A stretch of DNA of 39,438 bases. Origin: CAZYBU01 sp964645775 (GTDB taxonomy: Bacteria; Spirochaetota; UBA4802; UBA5550). Below the pieces are notes generated by a model that was not told where the DNA came from, ran no database searches, and was given only the letters and a program-made list of their open reading frames with translations. The number at the start of each line of letters is the position of its first letter. Position 1 is the stretch's first letter. The translations under genes were made by a program, and so were the position numbers. Shown here piece after piece: positions 16,957 to 25,396 of this stretch. Where the stretch lies: NCBI GenBank assembly GCA_964645775.1, contig CAZYBU010000031.1:1-39438 (forward strand). The letters run 5' to 3'.

Positions 16957-17321
16957 GGCCTCTCCCTGGGAGCGGGAACAGGGTCCCGTCCTCCGGGAGA
17001 TGAGGGATTACATCGGATTATCCGTTCACCGGCCAGAATGCCACCCACCAGGAAACCGTACCTCGCCAGCGCCCTCTCTCCGTATCTGCTGCAACTCGGC
17101 TCATACCGGCATTGGTGTCCGTCCTGGGGCGAGATGGCTTCCCTGTAAACCAGGACAAGAAAGCGGCTTCCGAGGGAGAGGGCCCCGGACGAAGAATAAT
17201 GGCTGCCCGTGGAAAAATACTCCCTTTTCTCCACACCCTGCCAGGGGCCGAATTCACCCGCATTCCCCGCCGTCAGGAGAGATACCGTGAAAAAAGATAC
17301 TATGAATGTGATCTTCACCAT
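16953..17321 (-). CDS. yidD: YidD-family membrane protein insertion efficiency factor with added signal peptide
   Basis: A 122-residue protein. The YidD core is at about residues 53-118 with its diagnostic pattern: YREAISPQDGHQCRYEPSCS, GERALARYGFLVGG, RIIRCNP, then GGRDPVP. Ordinary YidD is about 70-85 residues and lies at the cytoplasmic membrane next to rnpA/yidC. Here an extra ~50 residues precede the core and start with what looks like a cleavable signal peptide (KITFIVSFFTVSLLTAGNAG). The core could therefore be exported. It is the first gene of a four-gene operon with two TPR/membrane proteins, not the usual rpmH-rnpA-yidC context. Confidence 0.88.
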   Translation of the reverse strand: MVKITFIVSFFTVSLLTAGNAGEFGPWQGVEKREYFSTGSHYSSSGALSLGSRFLVLVYREAISPQDGHQCRYEPSCSRYGERALARYGFLVGGILAGERIIRCNPSSPGGRDPVPAPRERP

Positions 17322-17411
17322 ACTTTCTCTATTTCATTCCATCCTTCTCTTCGGTCAAACGAAAAAAGTATCCTCAAAGAACTTGACACAGCCCGGCTAT
17401 CCATATCAAAA

Positions 17412-18272
17412 ATGATAATCATGCACTGGAAAACATCCCTGCTAATCGCCCTCATCCGGCTGCTGCCGACGCGGCTTTTCTCCCGGCTCACCGGCCTTCT
17501 GGCCCGGATACATCTGCCCTCTCTCCTTTTGAATCCGCTTATTCGATGGTACGTGAGAACATTCAGGATAGAGATGGACCAGTTCAGAATACCCGACGAG
17601 GGATTTCGGACCTTCGACGCTTTTTTCACCCGGGAATGCAGGGAGGGCGCGCGTCCGGTGTCTGACCCGAAGGTTTTCGTGACATCGCCCGTGGACGGAC
17701 ATGCGGCGGCCCTGGGACGCATCGAGGATGGCAGAATACTTCAGGCCAAGGGAATCGATTACGGCCTGCATGACCTCATTCCCTCTGAGTACGCCGGCGC
17801 CTTCACGGGAGGCTCCTTTATAACCCTCTACCTTTCTCCGGCCGACTACCACAGGATACACTCCCCCCTCAGGGGTACTCTTGCCGGTTACATAGCCCTT
17901 CCGGGACGTCTTCTTACCGTTCAGGAGTTCATGGTAGGAGGATACCCGGGCCTCTTTACAAAAAATGAGCGTCTTATAGCCTGCCTGGACTCCGACCACG
18001 GAGAGGTCGCCTGCTGCATGATCGGGGCCACCAACGTCGGTCGCATCTCCCTCACCCGCACTCCCGTGGAGACGAACAGGACCTTTGGGAAACGGGAAGA
18101 GACCTGGTTCCCCGATGAAGAGCGACTCTCCCTCGAGGCGGGCCAGGAGCTCGGCATCTTTCATCTGGGATCGACGGTCATTCTCCTTTTTCAGAAGGAC
18201 AGGGTCGATCTGGACCTGGTCACGACCGGTTCCCGCATCCTCATGGGTCAGGCCATCGGACGTTACATCTAA
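17412..18272 (+). CDS. psd: Phosphatidylserine decarboxylase proenzyme
   Basis: A 286-residue pyruvoyl-dependent enzyme making phosphatidylethanolamine at the inner membrane. Family marks are the N-terminal amphipathic/hydrophobic region aligning with E. coli Psd (RTFDAFFTRECREGARPV), SPVDG (Asp95), YHRIHSP (His147/His150), and the self-cleavage site LGST with Ser254 becoming the pyruvoyl group. Cleavage leaves a C-terminal alpha chain of about 33 residues. Upstream in-frame codons back to 17112 lie inside the divergent yidD gene and were not used. ATG 17412 or 17421 are both possible; neither has a clear Shine-Dalgarno. TTGACA occurs at 17383-17388 but has no good -10 partner. Confidence 0.95.
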   Translation: MIIMHWKTSLLIALIRLLPTRLFSRLTGLLARIHLPSLLLNPLIRWYVRTFRIEMDQFRIPDEGFRTFDAFFTRECREGARPVSDPKVFVTSPVDGHAAALGRIEDGRILQAKGIDYGLHDLIPSEYAGAFTGGSFITLYLSPADYHRIHSPLRGTLAGYIALPGRLLTVQEFMVGGYPGLFTKNERLIACLDSDHGEVACCMIGATNVGRISLTRTPVETNRTFGKREETWFPDEERLSLEAGQELGIFHLGSTVILLFQKDRVDLDLVTTGSRILMGQAIGRYI

Positions 18273-18336
18273 GCAAAAATGCTTGATTAATGAGGCCTTT
18301 CGTGATCGTATTCATGGAACATAAGGGAGGAAGAAT

Positions 18337-19059
18337 ATGCCCCGTTATACATCCATGCAGAATCACATTGAATCCCAGGTTAAATTCTGGGAACACAACA
18401 AGCTTAAGATAGACATGGAGGAGGGAAACAAGCTTTCTCAGCCCACTCTCCCCTTTCTCACCGTCTCCAGGGAATACGGCTGCGGCGGATTTGAAATCGG
18501 CCAGAGAATCTCGCAGATTCTTACCGATGAGATGAAGATTGAACCGGCCTGGATGGCCTATGACAAAGAACTACTGGAAAAACTCCAGAAGGATACCGGA
18601 CTTACCCAGCCCCTTATTGAGACTTTGACAAACAAGGCCCGTAACACCCTGACAAACGCGATCCAGGGTCTTTTCAGCGATTTACCTCCCCAGGTTACGG
18701 TCTATCAGAAACTCGTGGAGATCGTCCGCATACTGGCCACCAACGGCCATGTCATCATCATCGGCCGGGCGGGTAATATCATCACGAGAGACATGCCGAA
18801 CGGATATCATATACGACTGGTAGCCGACATGGAGTGGAAAATAGACCGGATTTCACAAGCCTTCTCCATTAACGCCCGGCAGGCTGAAAAGCAGATACTG
18901 GAAAAGTCAAAACAGCGCGAAAAGTTTATGCAGGAGTACGTCCATTTCGACCTGAGCAACCCGCATAATTATGATCTGGTCATCAACAATTCCCGTCATG
19001 ACACGGAAGAATCCGCCAGACTGATAATAGGTGCCATGAAGAGCAGGGACCTCCTCTGA
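18337..19059 (+). CDS. Cytidylate kinase-like family protein
   Basis: A 240-residue P-loop protein of the cytidylate-kinase-like family (the Cytidylate_kin2 type). The N-terminal SREYGCGGFEIGQRI stands in for the P-loop region, with the later GHVIIIGRAGNIITRD and YHIRLVADMEWKIDRI segments typical of the family. The basic lid region (KQREKFMQEYVHFDLSNPHNYDLVINNSRH) is also present. Substrate is not established for this family. AAGGGAGGAAGAAT precedes the ATG. First of three close genes: the next starts seven bases after its stop. Confidence 0.85.
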   Translation: MPRYTSMQNHIESQVKFWEHNKLKIDMEEGNKLSQPTLPFLTVSREYGCGGFEIGQRISQILTDEMKIEPAWMAYDKELLEKLQKDTGLTQPLIETLTNKARNTLTNAIQGLFSDLPPQVTVYQKLVEIVRILATNGHVIIIGRAGNIITRDMPNGYHIRLVADMEWKIDRISQAFSINARQAEKQILEKSKQREKFMQEYVHFDLSNPHNYDLVINNSRHDTEESARLIIGAMKSRDLL

Positions 19060-19066
19060 TTGACCC

Positions 19067-19567
19067 GTGACCAGCAGGGAATTTGAACTTGACGATCTGA
19101 TCATCTCCCACGACAGGGAGAAAAATCACCTGCTCTGCCGGGACTCCGCCTCAGGTACAAAGAAGTGGATCAAAAGGCTTGAGGCCCCCTGTGAGCTCGA
19201 GTCTATCCTCCTGGATGATGACACCCTTTTTGCCGCCTGCGTGGAAGACCATCATAACGGTATGCTCTTCGCCCTTGACCGCGCAACGGGAAATACCCGA
19301 TGGTACATACCGGGTCACGCTTTTGCTCTCATCCCCTTCGAAGGGAACCTCTACACAATTTTTATTGACAGCGAAGACCGCTACTTCCTTCTGAAGATAG
19401 ATCGTAACGAAGGGTCTCTTATCTGGCACCACCAGGTCCAGCCGGATCTGGAGGGCTATCACTTCAGCGGTCAGCGGGCCATCCTGAATTATCCCGGAGG
19501 ACAGCGTGAATGGATATCCCTGGCAGATGGAAGACCCCATTCTCCCAAAGGAAAGAAACATGCTTAA
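19067..19567 (+). CDS. PQQ-like beta-propeller repeat protein, short
   Basis: A 166-residue protein with three PQQ/WD-like blade motifs of the form x-G-x-x-x-W: SGTKKWIKRL, TGNTRWYIPG and EGSLIWHHQV, spaced about 50 residues apart. A full PQQ-like propeller has seven or eight blades, so this is a fragment-sized or oligomerising form. No signal peptide, so cytosolic. GTG start at 19067, seven bases after the kinase-like gene. Its last eight bases overlap the next gene. Function unknown. Confidence 0.75.
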   Translation: MTSREFELDDLIISHDREKNHLLCRDSASGTKKWIKRLEAPCELESILLDDDTLFAACVEDHHNGMLFALDRATGNTRWYIPGHAFALIPFEGNLYTIFIDSEDRYFLLKIDRNEGSLIWHHQVQPDLEGYHFSGQRAILNYPGGQREWISLADGRPHSPKGKKHA

Positions 19568-20012
19568 CTACGAGGTGGCGGATGCCACAAGCGAACTCAA
19601 TATAGCCCGGTCCCTGGAGACGTACACTCCCCCCTTCGTGATTCTGGACGGGTACCGCTTGATCGATAACGGTCACGACCCTGAGGCCACGGTCCAGATA
19701 GAGGCGAGGGGCAACATCATTCACGAGGCGTCCACAGGGAACGGTCCGGTGGACGCCCTGGCCGGGGTTTTGAAAAAGGGGCTTATTCCCCTCTTCCCGG
19801 AAATATCCGGAGTAAAACTTATCGACTACAGGGCCCATATCATGGACGCCCGCAGGGGAACAAGTACCGATGTGGAAGTAGCAATCATCTTTACCGACGG
19901 CAGGAATGTCTGGAAGGTCCATGCCCGGTCAGAGAACATTAACGCCGCCTCCTTTGCGGTACTGATCGACGGCTTTGAATACGCCATCCTCCTGGGAAGA
20001 AAAAATATGTAA
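19560..20012 (+). CDS. Stand-alone LeuA/CimA-type regulatory (dimer) domain
   Basis: About 150 residues corresponding to the C-terminal allosteric domain of 2-isopropylmalate or citramalate synthase, without the catalytic TIM barrel. The pattern ATVQIEARGNIIHEASTGNG, VDALAGVLKKGL, LIDYRAHIMDARRGTSTDVE and ARSENINAASFAVLIDGFEY follows the LeuA_dimer order (two beta-beta-alpha units; effector site for Leu/Ile in full enzymes). The start at 19560 has AAAGGA upstream; an earlier ATG at 19506 lies inside the previous gene. It overlaps that gene by 8 bp. It may sense an amino acid or act as an added subunit for a LeuA elsewhere; this is inference. Confidence 0.85.
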   Translation: MLNYEVADATSELNIARSLETYTPPFVILDGYRLIDNGHDPEATVQIEARGNIIHEASTGNGPVDALAGVLKKGLIPLFPEISGVKLIDYRAHIMDARRGTSTDVEVAIIFTDGRNVWKVHARSENINAASFAVLIDGFEYAILLGRKNM

Positions 20013-20015
20013 ACC

Positions 20016-23000
20016 CTATTGTTCTTTCTCCCTGTAGGCTTCCACACTGAAGGGGATATTCTCATCCAGGATCGGCTCGTTCTCTCCGCCCGGCCTGAAG
20101 GATCGAGCAAGGTTCACCCGGGCGAATTCGTTCTCATGCTCTATCCTCTTCGCGTAATCGACCCCTTTCCAGTAGCTGATATGGCTTTTGGACTCATCCC
20201 CCTGGTTCTGGTACACGGCCCCCAGATTATTATAGGAAGTGGCCAGGGTATCGAAGATACGAACATGCCTCTCTTTGGAGGCCGAAGGATTCTGTATCTT
20301 TTCGGCCTTCCGCTCAAGGACGGAGATCAGTTTCAGATACTCTCCCTTACTGGCGTCATACTTTCCCACGTGATAGAAGCCGTTCCCAAGGGCGAGCATA
20401 AGCTCCGGGCTGGATGCGTATTCATCATAGAGGTTGAGCCACTCTCTCAGGGATTCAGAGTATTCCTCGTTCATGTAATAGATACGACCGAGATTATAAT
20501 GCACTTCGGGCGAACGGAAACCGCTTTCCAGCGCTTCCCGGTAATGACGGCGGGCTATCTCGAAATGTTCGATTTCACCTTCCCCGGCCATGGCTATATC
20601 CTCCTGAAGGTCGCCAAAACGGGACGTAACCTGATCAAAACTGTAGTAGAAGATATTCCCCATCAGGGCGTGTGTATGACCGATATGTTCCGTCTCCCTG
20701 TAAAAGTCCTCTCTCGTGAAGGAAGGGTGATTATCGTGAGCCTTTAAGGCCTTCCTCAGATAGCTATAGGCCCTTCCCATGTCATTGGTCCGGTAGTGAT
20801 ATTCTCCCATGAGATGCAGGGCTCCGTAATAATCGGGAGAAAGTTTCAGGGCCTTTTCAAGGTACCGTCTCATAACAGGATAATTCTTCTGTTCCCTGCT
20901 CAGGCGGGCGGAATGGACGTAGAGAGGAGGATAATCGGGATCACGCTCATTCAGGGCGCCGAGAACGGAACGGACCGCCGGGTATGTGTTATCCTGCCTG
21001 TCTACGAGGCGGGGAGACACCACGCCATGGTCGATGCGAACGTTTCCACCCGGACCTGCGTTCTTGCTGAGATAGTACTCCGCCAGTTTTCCCAGAAGGG
21101 GTGACGGCACCTCGTCAAGCATCTCCTTCTCCCTCAGACGGGCATGAATGCCGGCGGCCTGGGGGAAGGTGTCCCGCTCGATGTAAAGATTCAGCAATCC
21201 CGCATATCCTGCGACTGAATTGCTGTCCACTTTCAGTATATTTTCATAGTATTGCTTTGCGTCCAGGTATCTTCCCTGCTGGAAATAGGCGTCGCCGATT
21301 CCGAGAAGGGCCGTGATATTATCATCCTCCAGAGCGAGAGTTCGGCGGTACATATCGATGGCCACGTCGAGCTGATCTTTCTCTTTCTGCTTGTCTTCCG
21401 GATAATACCATTTCGGGACTTCATCCTGGACAGCTCGGTATTTTTGTTCAGGTACTCTGGCGTAGAAACGCCCAAGGTTGTTCAGGACGGAGGTGTTGCC
21501 GGGATCAAGCCGGTAGGCCTTGTTCAGTTTCTCCAGGGACTTGATGAATTCTGACTGCCTGAAATAGGCCCGGCCGTATTCCGTATAACCGTAGATATAG
21601 TCGCTTTTGTAATCGCTGTCCACCCTTTCGAATATCTTTTCCGCCGTTTCGTAATCGCCCGGTTTCTCCGTGTAATCACCTGGCCGGTCGATAAAAGCCA
21701 CTCCCCTGTCTATGAGCTGTTTAGCCTTCCAGGGCTTATAAACATACTGGTACCCGAGTATGGTCAGGACCAGGGCCGCGGCCGTAGCGGCTCCGAAGAT
21801 CTTCGTGACACGTAAGAGCCTGCGCTGACGGTCTCTACCCTCGGCGGTGTATTCAGGCCGGGCGTGGATAACCTTCCGGCCAACCTGATCGACATGAGCG
21901 AGGTCGATCCTGGTTTCAAGGCGTTTTTCAAGGAAGCGCTGTATGGCTCCTTCCGGCTTCCCGCCAAGTATCATGTCGACCAGTTGACGGGTCTCCCGGG
22001 CCGGGAGGAGATCGTTTATTACCGTGTCCTTGATGGCGTGAACAAGACCGGGACTGAAAAACCCCATGGCCTTTTTCAGCCGACGCATCTCGTCCTCTGA
22101 AAGTTCAACGGTATCAGCGGGTCCGGAAACCGCCGGTTCTTCTACCGGTTGAGGTCCCTCCTCATCGTCCAGGGGTTCAACGGTGAGGCTTTCCTCCTCA
22201 CTGGGAAGGTCGACCGGAGCGACCTCTTCCGGGCCTTCATCCAGGTCCTCCAGGTCTATATCCGGTACGTCCTCTTCTTCCTCATCCACTTCTTCGGCTA
22301 CGGGCTCTTCTTCCGCTTCATCAAGGGGTTGAACAAAATCATCTCCCAGCTCATCCAGGTCATCGAGACCGGCGGCCAGGCTTTCGTCTCCCAGCCCCTC
22401 ATCTCCCAGGTCTATCTCATCCAGGTCGGCATCCTCACTCCCCTCATCGAGATCAAGTTCCGGGATGTCCCCCTCTTCAGCCTCTTCCATGTCCGAGGCC
22501 TCCTGGAGGGCAAGATCAGAAAGATCGGGAACGTCGCTGTCATCACTCTCCAGGGAAACAAGTCCTTCATCCATATCTTCAGGTTCGTCTTCCGCCGTGG
22601 GAGAGGCCTTTTTTTCATCCGTATAGCGCTCGTCGCTAATCTCCTGTTCATCCACGCTTTCAGGCTCTTCTCGCGTAAGGGTATTAAGCTGGTCCAGGGT
22701 GGACCCACCCTCTTCGATCGTCTCTTCAAATTCCTCTTCAGAGTCAGGGACACCCGGCTCCTCCAGGTCTTGCTCTTCGCCGAAGTCAACCGGTTCAAAA
22801 TCCTCTTCCGGTTCTTCCGTGATCTCCTCTTCAAAATCGGCATCCTCCGCGGAAGCCTCCTCTTCCTCTCCCGGGACCTCGGTTATCAGGTCAGTTATGT
22901 CTTCAATGGAATCGGGTTCCTCCTCCTCCTCCAGCTGGGGAAGCTCCTCTTCCTCCTCTTCTTCATCAAAGCCGGACAGCTCTTCCCCGGAAGGTTCTTC

Positions 23001-23393
23001 CAGGTCGGACAGGTCCAGGTCCAGGTCCTCTCCAAACGCGTCCTCGTCACCAGTTGTCGGGATATCGTCTCCCACATCGGGAATGTCCAGTTCTCCCTCG
23101 GGCAGGCTCAGGTCCCCGGGAATATCGTCGGTATCCTCTTCCCCGACATCCACGGTAAAGGCGTCATCAGCCGGCACACCCTCATCCAGGAGATCCTCTT
23201 CAGGGATTTCATCGGGGGATGGTTCTTCTTCACCCTCTTCGTCTTCTTCCGGCTCGACGAATGATACGGATGGCTGAGCCGTAATGTCCAGAGCATCCGC
23301 GTGGGGTCGCGACTCCACGACATCGAGAATTCGTTCAATCTCTTCCAGTTCTTCAGGAGTATACTCTATGGTCTGGTTCTCTTTTTCAGCCAT
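20016..23393 (-). CDS. Large acidic, single-TM, TPR-repeat envelope protein
   Basis: 1125 residues. Residues ~45-430 are extremely rich in Glu/Asp with Pro, Leu and Ser (low complexity, probably disordered). A compact helical segment follows (about 435-510; DEMRRLKKAMGFFSPGLVHA). Then comes one TM helix at about 533-555 (IFGAATAAALVLTILGYQYV) flanked on its N side by basic residues. By the positive-inside rule the acidic half is cytoplasmic and the C-terminal half outside. The last ~560 residues hold about ten TPR units (for example NTSVLNNLGRFYARVPE, ITALLGIGDAYFQQGRY, PEVHYNLGRIYYMNEEY). It is probably a membrane-anchored assembly scaffold. It is monocistronic with a good promoter upstream. 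Confidence 0.88.
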   Translation of the reverse strand: MAEKENQTIEYTPEELEEIERILDVVESRPHADALDITAQPSVSFVEPEEDEEGEEEPSPDEIPEEDLLDEGVPADDAFTVDVGEEDTDDIPGDLSLPEGELDIPDVGDDIPTTGDEDAFGEDLDLDLSDLEEPSGEELSGFDEEEEEEELPQLEEEEEPDSIEDITDLITEVPGEEEEASAEDADFEEEITEEPEEDFEPVDFGEEQDLEEPGVPDSEEEFEETIEEGGSTLDQLNTLTREEPESVDEQEISDERYTDEKKASPTAEDEPEDMDEGLVSLESDDSDVPDLSDLALQEASDMEEAEEGDIPELDLDEGSEDADLDEIDLGDEGLGDESLAAGLDDLDELGDDFVQPLDEAEEEPVAEEVDEEEEDVPDIDLEDLDEGPEEVAPVDLPSEEESLTVEPLDDEEGPQPVEEPAVSGPADTVELSEDEMRRLKKAMGFFSPGLVHAIKDTVINDLLPARETRQLVDMILGGKPEGAIQRFLEKRLETRIDLAHVDQVGRKVIHARPEYTAEGRDRQRRLLRVTKIFGAATAAALVLTILGYQYVYKPWKAKQLIDRGVAFIDRPGDYTEKPGDYETAEKIFERVDSDYKSDYIYGYTEYGRAYFRQSEFIKSLEKLNKAYRLDPGNTSVLNNLGRFYARVPEQKYRAVQDEVPKWYYPEDKQKEKDQLDVAIDMYRRTLALEDDNITALLGIGDAYFQQGRYLDAKQYYENILKVDSNSVAGYAGLLNLYIERDTFPQAAGIHARLREKEMLDEVPSPLLGKLAEYYLSKNAGPGGNVRIDHGVVSPRLVDRQDNTYPAVRSVLGALNERDPDYPPLYVHSARLSREQKNYPVMRRYLEKALKLSPDYYGALHLMGEYHYRTNDMGRAYSYLRKALKAHDNHPSFTREDFYRETEHIGHTHALMGNIFYYSFDQVTSRFGDLQEDIAMAGEGEIEHFEIARRHYREALESGFRSPEVHYNLGRIYYMNEEYSESLREWLNLYDEYASSPELMLALGNGFYHVGKYDASKGEYLKLISVLERKAEKIQNPSASKERHVRIFDTLATSYNNLGAVYQNQGDESKSHISYWKGVDYAKRIEHENEFARVNLARSFRPGGENEPILDENIPFSVEAYREKEQ

Positions 23394-23444
23394 TATTTTG
23401 AGGAACCCTCCGGGGATTTACTGTTCAGCCCCATTTTAAGCGAC

Positions 23445-23472
23445 ATAATACATTAAAGTAGATCACGGTCAA
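23445..23472 (-). promoter_or_regulatory. Promoter of the acidic TPR gene
   Basis: Minus strand TTGACC (23467-23472), 16-nt spacer, TATTAT (23445-23450), five of six in each box. Expected start near 23438, about 45 nt before the ATG. A GGAGG occurs in the leader. Confidence 0.65.
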
Positions 23473-23574
23473 AAAATCAATATTTTTTACTGTCCCAACG
23501 ATCAACCGAATTAATCTTTTTCCTCGTAATTATCGACATTAATAGTATACAATTCAACCATAAACCGGAGTACC

Positions 23575-24327
23575 ATGAGATCACAAATCATCCTTCTTGT
23601 GTTCATACTGACACTTCCCCTGTCGGCCTTAACGGAACCGGTCGAGGTCTATGAATACTCCCTCCGCCTCCTGGATAAGGCCTCCATGCCCGAAAAAATC
23701 CGCCTCGTCCGTACCATGAGCCGCGGAGACACCGACCAGCTCATAGCAAACGGTCTCCTTTTCACTTACAGGAACCGGAGCGCCTCCCGTGTCAAAGTGG
23801 CCGGGGATTTCTCCTCCTGGCGTCCCATCCTCATGAAGCGGAGCCGTGAGGGGATATGGTACTATTTTCTGGAAAACAGTGAAGACCAGAAAATGAGAAC
23901 GGTCTCGTATAAATTCCTTGTCGATGGCGTATGGATAGCGGATCCTTCCAATCCTTTCAAAGAAAAAAAAAAGAATNNNNNNNNNNGGATGGGATCCTAT
24001 CTTTCCCGGACGCGTCTACCCGCCGCGCCTGAAGGCAGGATGGTAAGCTACCGAATTACGGGAGAGAACAAAGTTCAGTTCAGGATCTATAAGCCGGACG
24101 CGCGATTCGTTTCAGTCATCGGAGATTTCAATAACTGGAACCCTGAAAATGATATCCTGGCTAAAGGCGAGGATGGTATCTGGAGATTAACACGGAGACT
24201 TGCGGCAGGGACCTACAGGTACAAGTTCGTGGTGGATGGGGAATGGGTGCCCGATATCTACAACCCGCGGAACGCCTCAGACGCCACTGGTGAAACCGCT
24301 TCTGTGATCAGCATACCAAAAAAATAA
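23575..24327 (+). CDS. Secreted protein with two glycogen-binding (CBM48/AMPK-like) domains, interrupted by assembly gap
   Basis: About 250 residues across a 10-N gap. A signal peptide (RSQIILLVFILTLPLSALT) is followed by a helical segment. Domain 1 is at about 58-133 (VKVAGDFSSWRP, GIWYYFLE, YKFLVDGVWIADPSNP) and domain 2 at about 160-245 (VSVIGDFNNWNPEND, GIWRLTRRLAAGTYRYKF, VDGEWVPDIYNP). Both have the G-D-F-x-x-W and Y-K-F-x-V-D-G-x-W signature of the isoamylase-N/AMPK glycogen-binding fold. Reading frame continues across the gap only if its true length keeps phase; the tract before it is poly-A, prone to error. Periplasmic carbohydrate or protein binding is likely; no catalytic domain is present. 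Confidence 0.82.
   Translation: MRSQIILLVFILTLPLSALTEPVEVYEYSLRLLDKASMPEKIRLVRTMSRGDTDQLIANGLLFTYRNRSASRVKVAGDFSSWRPILMKRSREGIWYYFLENSEDQKMRTVSYKFLVDGVWIADPSNPFKEKKKNXXXXMGSYLSRTRLPAAPEGRMVSYRITGENKVQFRIYKPDARFVSVIGDFNNWNPENDILAKGEDGIWRLTRRLAAGTYRYKFVVDGEWVPDIYNPRNASDATGETASVISIPKK
23977..23986. other. Assembly gap (10 N)
   Basis: Ten unknown bases after an A-rich run (about 23961-23973), inside the CBM48 gene. Likely a scaffold join of nominal length. Confidence 0.99.
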
Positions 24328-24328
24328 T

Positions 24329-24357
24329 TTGACCCTCTTTTACCCCTGGCGTATATC
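24329..24357 (+). promoter_or_regulatory. Promoter of the DHOD-like gene
   Basis: TTGACC (24329-24334), 17-nt spacer, TATATC (24352-24357). The predicted start at about 24364 falls in a perfect palindrome. It begins one base after the stop of the CBM48 gene, so the downstream gene can be expressed independently. Confidence 0.65.
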
Positions 24358-24361
24358 GTTA

Positions 24362-24380
24362 TTTCCGGGTTAACCGGAAA
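24362..24380. promoter_or_regulatory. Palindrome at the predicted transcription start (possible operator)
   Basis: TTTCCGG-GTTAA-CCGGAAA, 7-bp arms and a 5-bp centre, sits on the predicted +1 of the DHOD-like gene. Position fits a repressor operator; a short leader hairpin is the alternative. Confidence 0.5.
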
Positions 24381-24400
24381 GAGAACTACCGGAGGCAACG

Positions 24401-25390
24401 ATGATCGACATTACCACAACGTATATGGGACTTAAGCTGGAGCATCCTGTCATAGCCGCCAGCAGCACATTTACCGCTTCCCTGGGTGACATGAAAAAAC
24501 TTGAAGACGCAGGGGCCGCCGCCATCATCATGAAGTCCCTCTTTGAAGAAGAGATCATGAACGAGATATCTTCTCTTTCCCAAAACACCTCCGGAGCGTC
24601 CTACGGCCAGGAAGGAGACGAATACCTCGCCTATTACCTTAAAGAGAGCCGGGTCGATGAATACCTGAACGTGATTCGACAGGCCAGGGAATCCCTCTCC
24701 ATTCCCGTCATCGCGAGTATCAACTGTACGAGTTCAAAAGGATGGCTTGAGTTTGCCGACCGCATTGAGGAAGCGGGCGCTGGCGGACTGGAGATCAATA
24801 TACTGAGCCTCCCTTCTGATCCGAACCAGCGGCCGGATGACATAGAGAAGACATATCTTGATATCCTCCGGGGACTACGCTCCAGGCTTTCAATTCCGAT
24901 TGCCCTGAAAAGCGGATTCTACTTCACATCCCCGGCCCACTCCCTGGCGCATATATGCCATACCGGGATACAGGGGCTCGTGCTTTTTAACCGGTACGTC
25001 GACCCGGACATCGATATCCACAACCTTGAATACACGACGGCGCCTGTCTATACCTCGCCGGCGGACCTGAAACAGAGCCTTCGATGGCTCGGCATACTCC
25101 ACGGACAGGTAGACTGCGACCTTGCCGCTTCCACCGGCATCCACGACTCCACGGACGCTATCAAGGCCCTCCTGGCCGGGGCAAGGGCCCTCTACGTCGT
25201 ATCAACCCTGTACCTTAACGGTTTTGAAGTAATAGGAGAGATCCGTGACGGCATTCGGGAGTGGATGGACGAAAAGGGGTTTTCCAGCCTGGACCAGGTT
25301 GTCGGTCGCATGAGCCGAAAACAGGCCTCCGACGCCTGGAAGCTGGAGAGGACCCAGTTCCTGAAACATTTCTCCAGTCACAAAGGCTAA
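24401..25390 (+). CDS. Dihydroorotate dehydrogenase-like protein
   Basis: A 329-residue flavoprotein-type TIM barrel related to PyrD. It opens with ITTTYMGLKLEHPVIAASST (PyrD-like first strand). Later come GAAAIIMKSLFEEE, PVIASINCTSSKGW and GAGGLEINILSLPSDP, where a true DHOD has N-x-S-C-P. The usual Cys/Ser base environment is replaced, as in the family annotated DHOD-like protein. FMN binding is supported by ALKSGFY, LVLFNR and the late DLAASTGIHDSTDAIKALLAGA. The substrate is therefore uncertain and it may not be part of pyrimidine synthesis. The start is set by GGAGG seven bases upstream. Confidence 0.85.
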   Translation: MIDITTTYMGLKLEHPVIAASSTFTASLGDMKKLEDAGAAAIIMKSLFEEEIMNEISSLSQNTSGASYGQEGDEYLAYYLKESRVDEYLNVIRQARESLSIPVIASINCTSSKGWLEFADRIEEAGAGGLEINILSLPSDPNQRPDDIEKTYLDILRGLRSRLSIPIALKSGFYFTSPAHSLAHICHTGIQGLVLFNRYVDPDIDIHNLEYTTAPVYTSPADLKQSLRWLGILHGQVDCDLAASTGIHDSTDAIKALLAGARALYVVSTLYLNGFEVIGEIRDGIREWMDEKGFSSLDQVVGRMSRKQASDAWKLERTQFLKHFSSHKG

Positions 25391-25396
25391 GAACGA

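Noticed and set aside
17112..17411. N-terminal extension of phosphatidylserine decarboxylase
   Set aside because: It lies antisense to yidD and does not resemble the family; homology starts at about 17412.
22149..23277. Long open frames on the plus strand opposite the acidic region (371 and 192 codons, one very Ser-rich)
   Set aside because: Mirror of the Glu/Asp-rich codons on the coding strand; no RBS or family signal.
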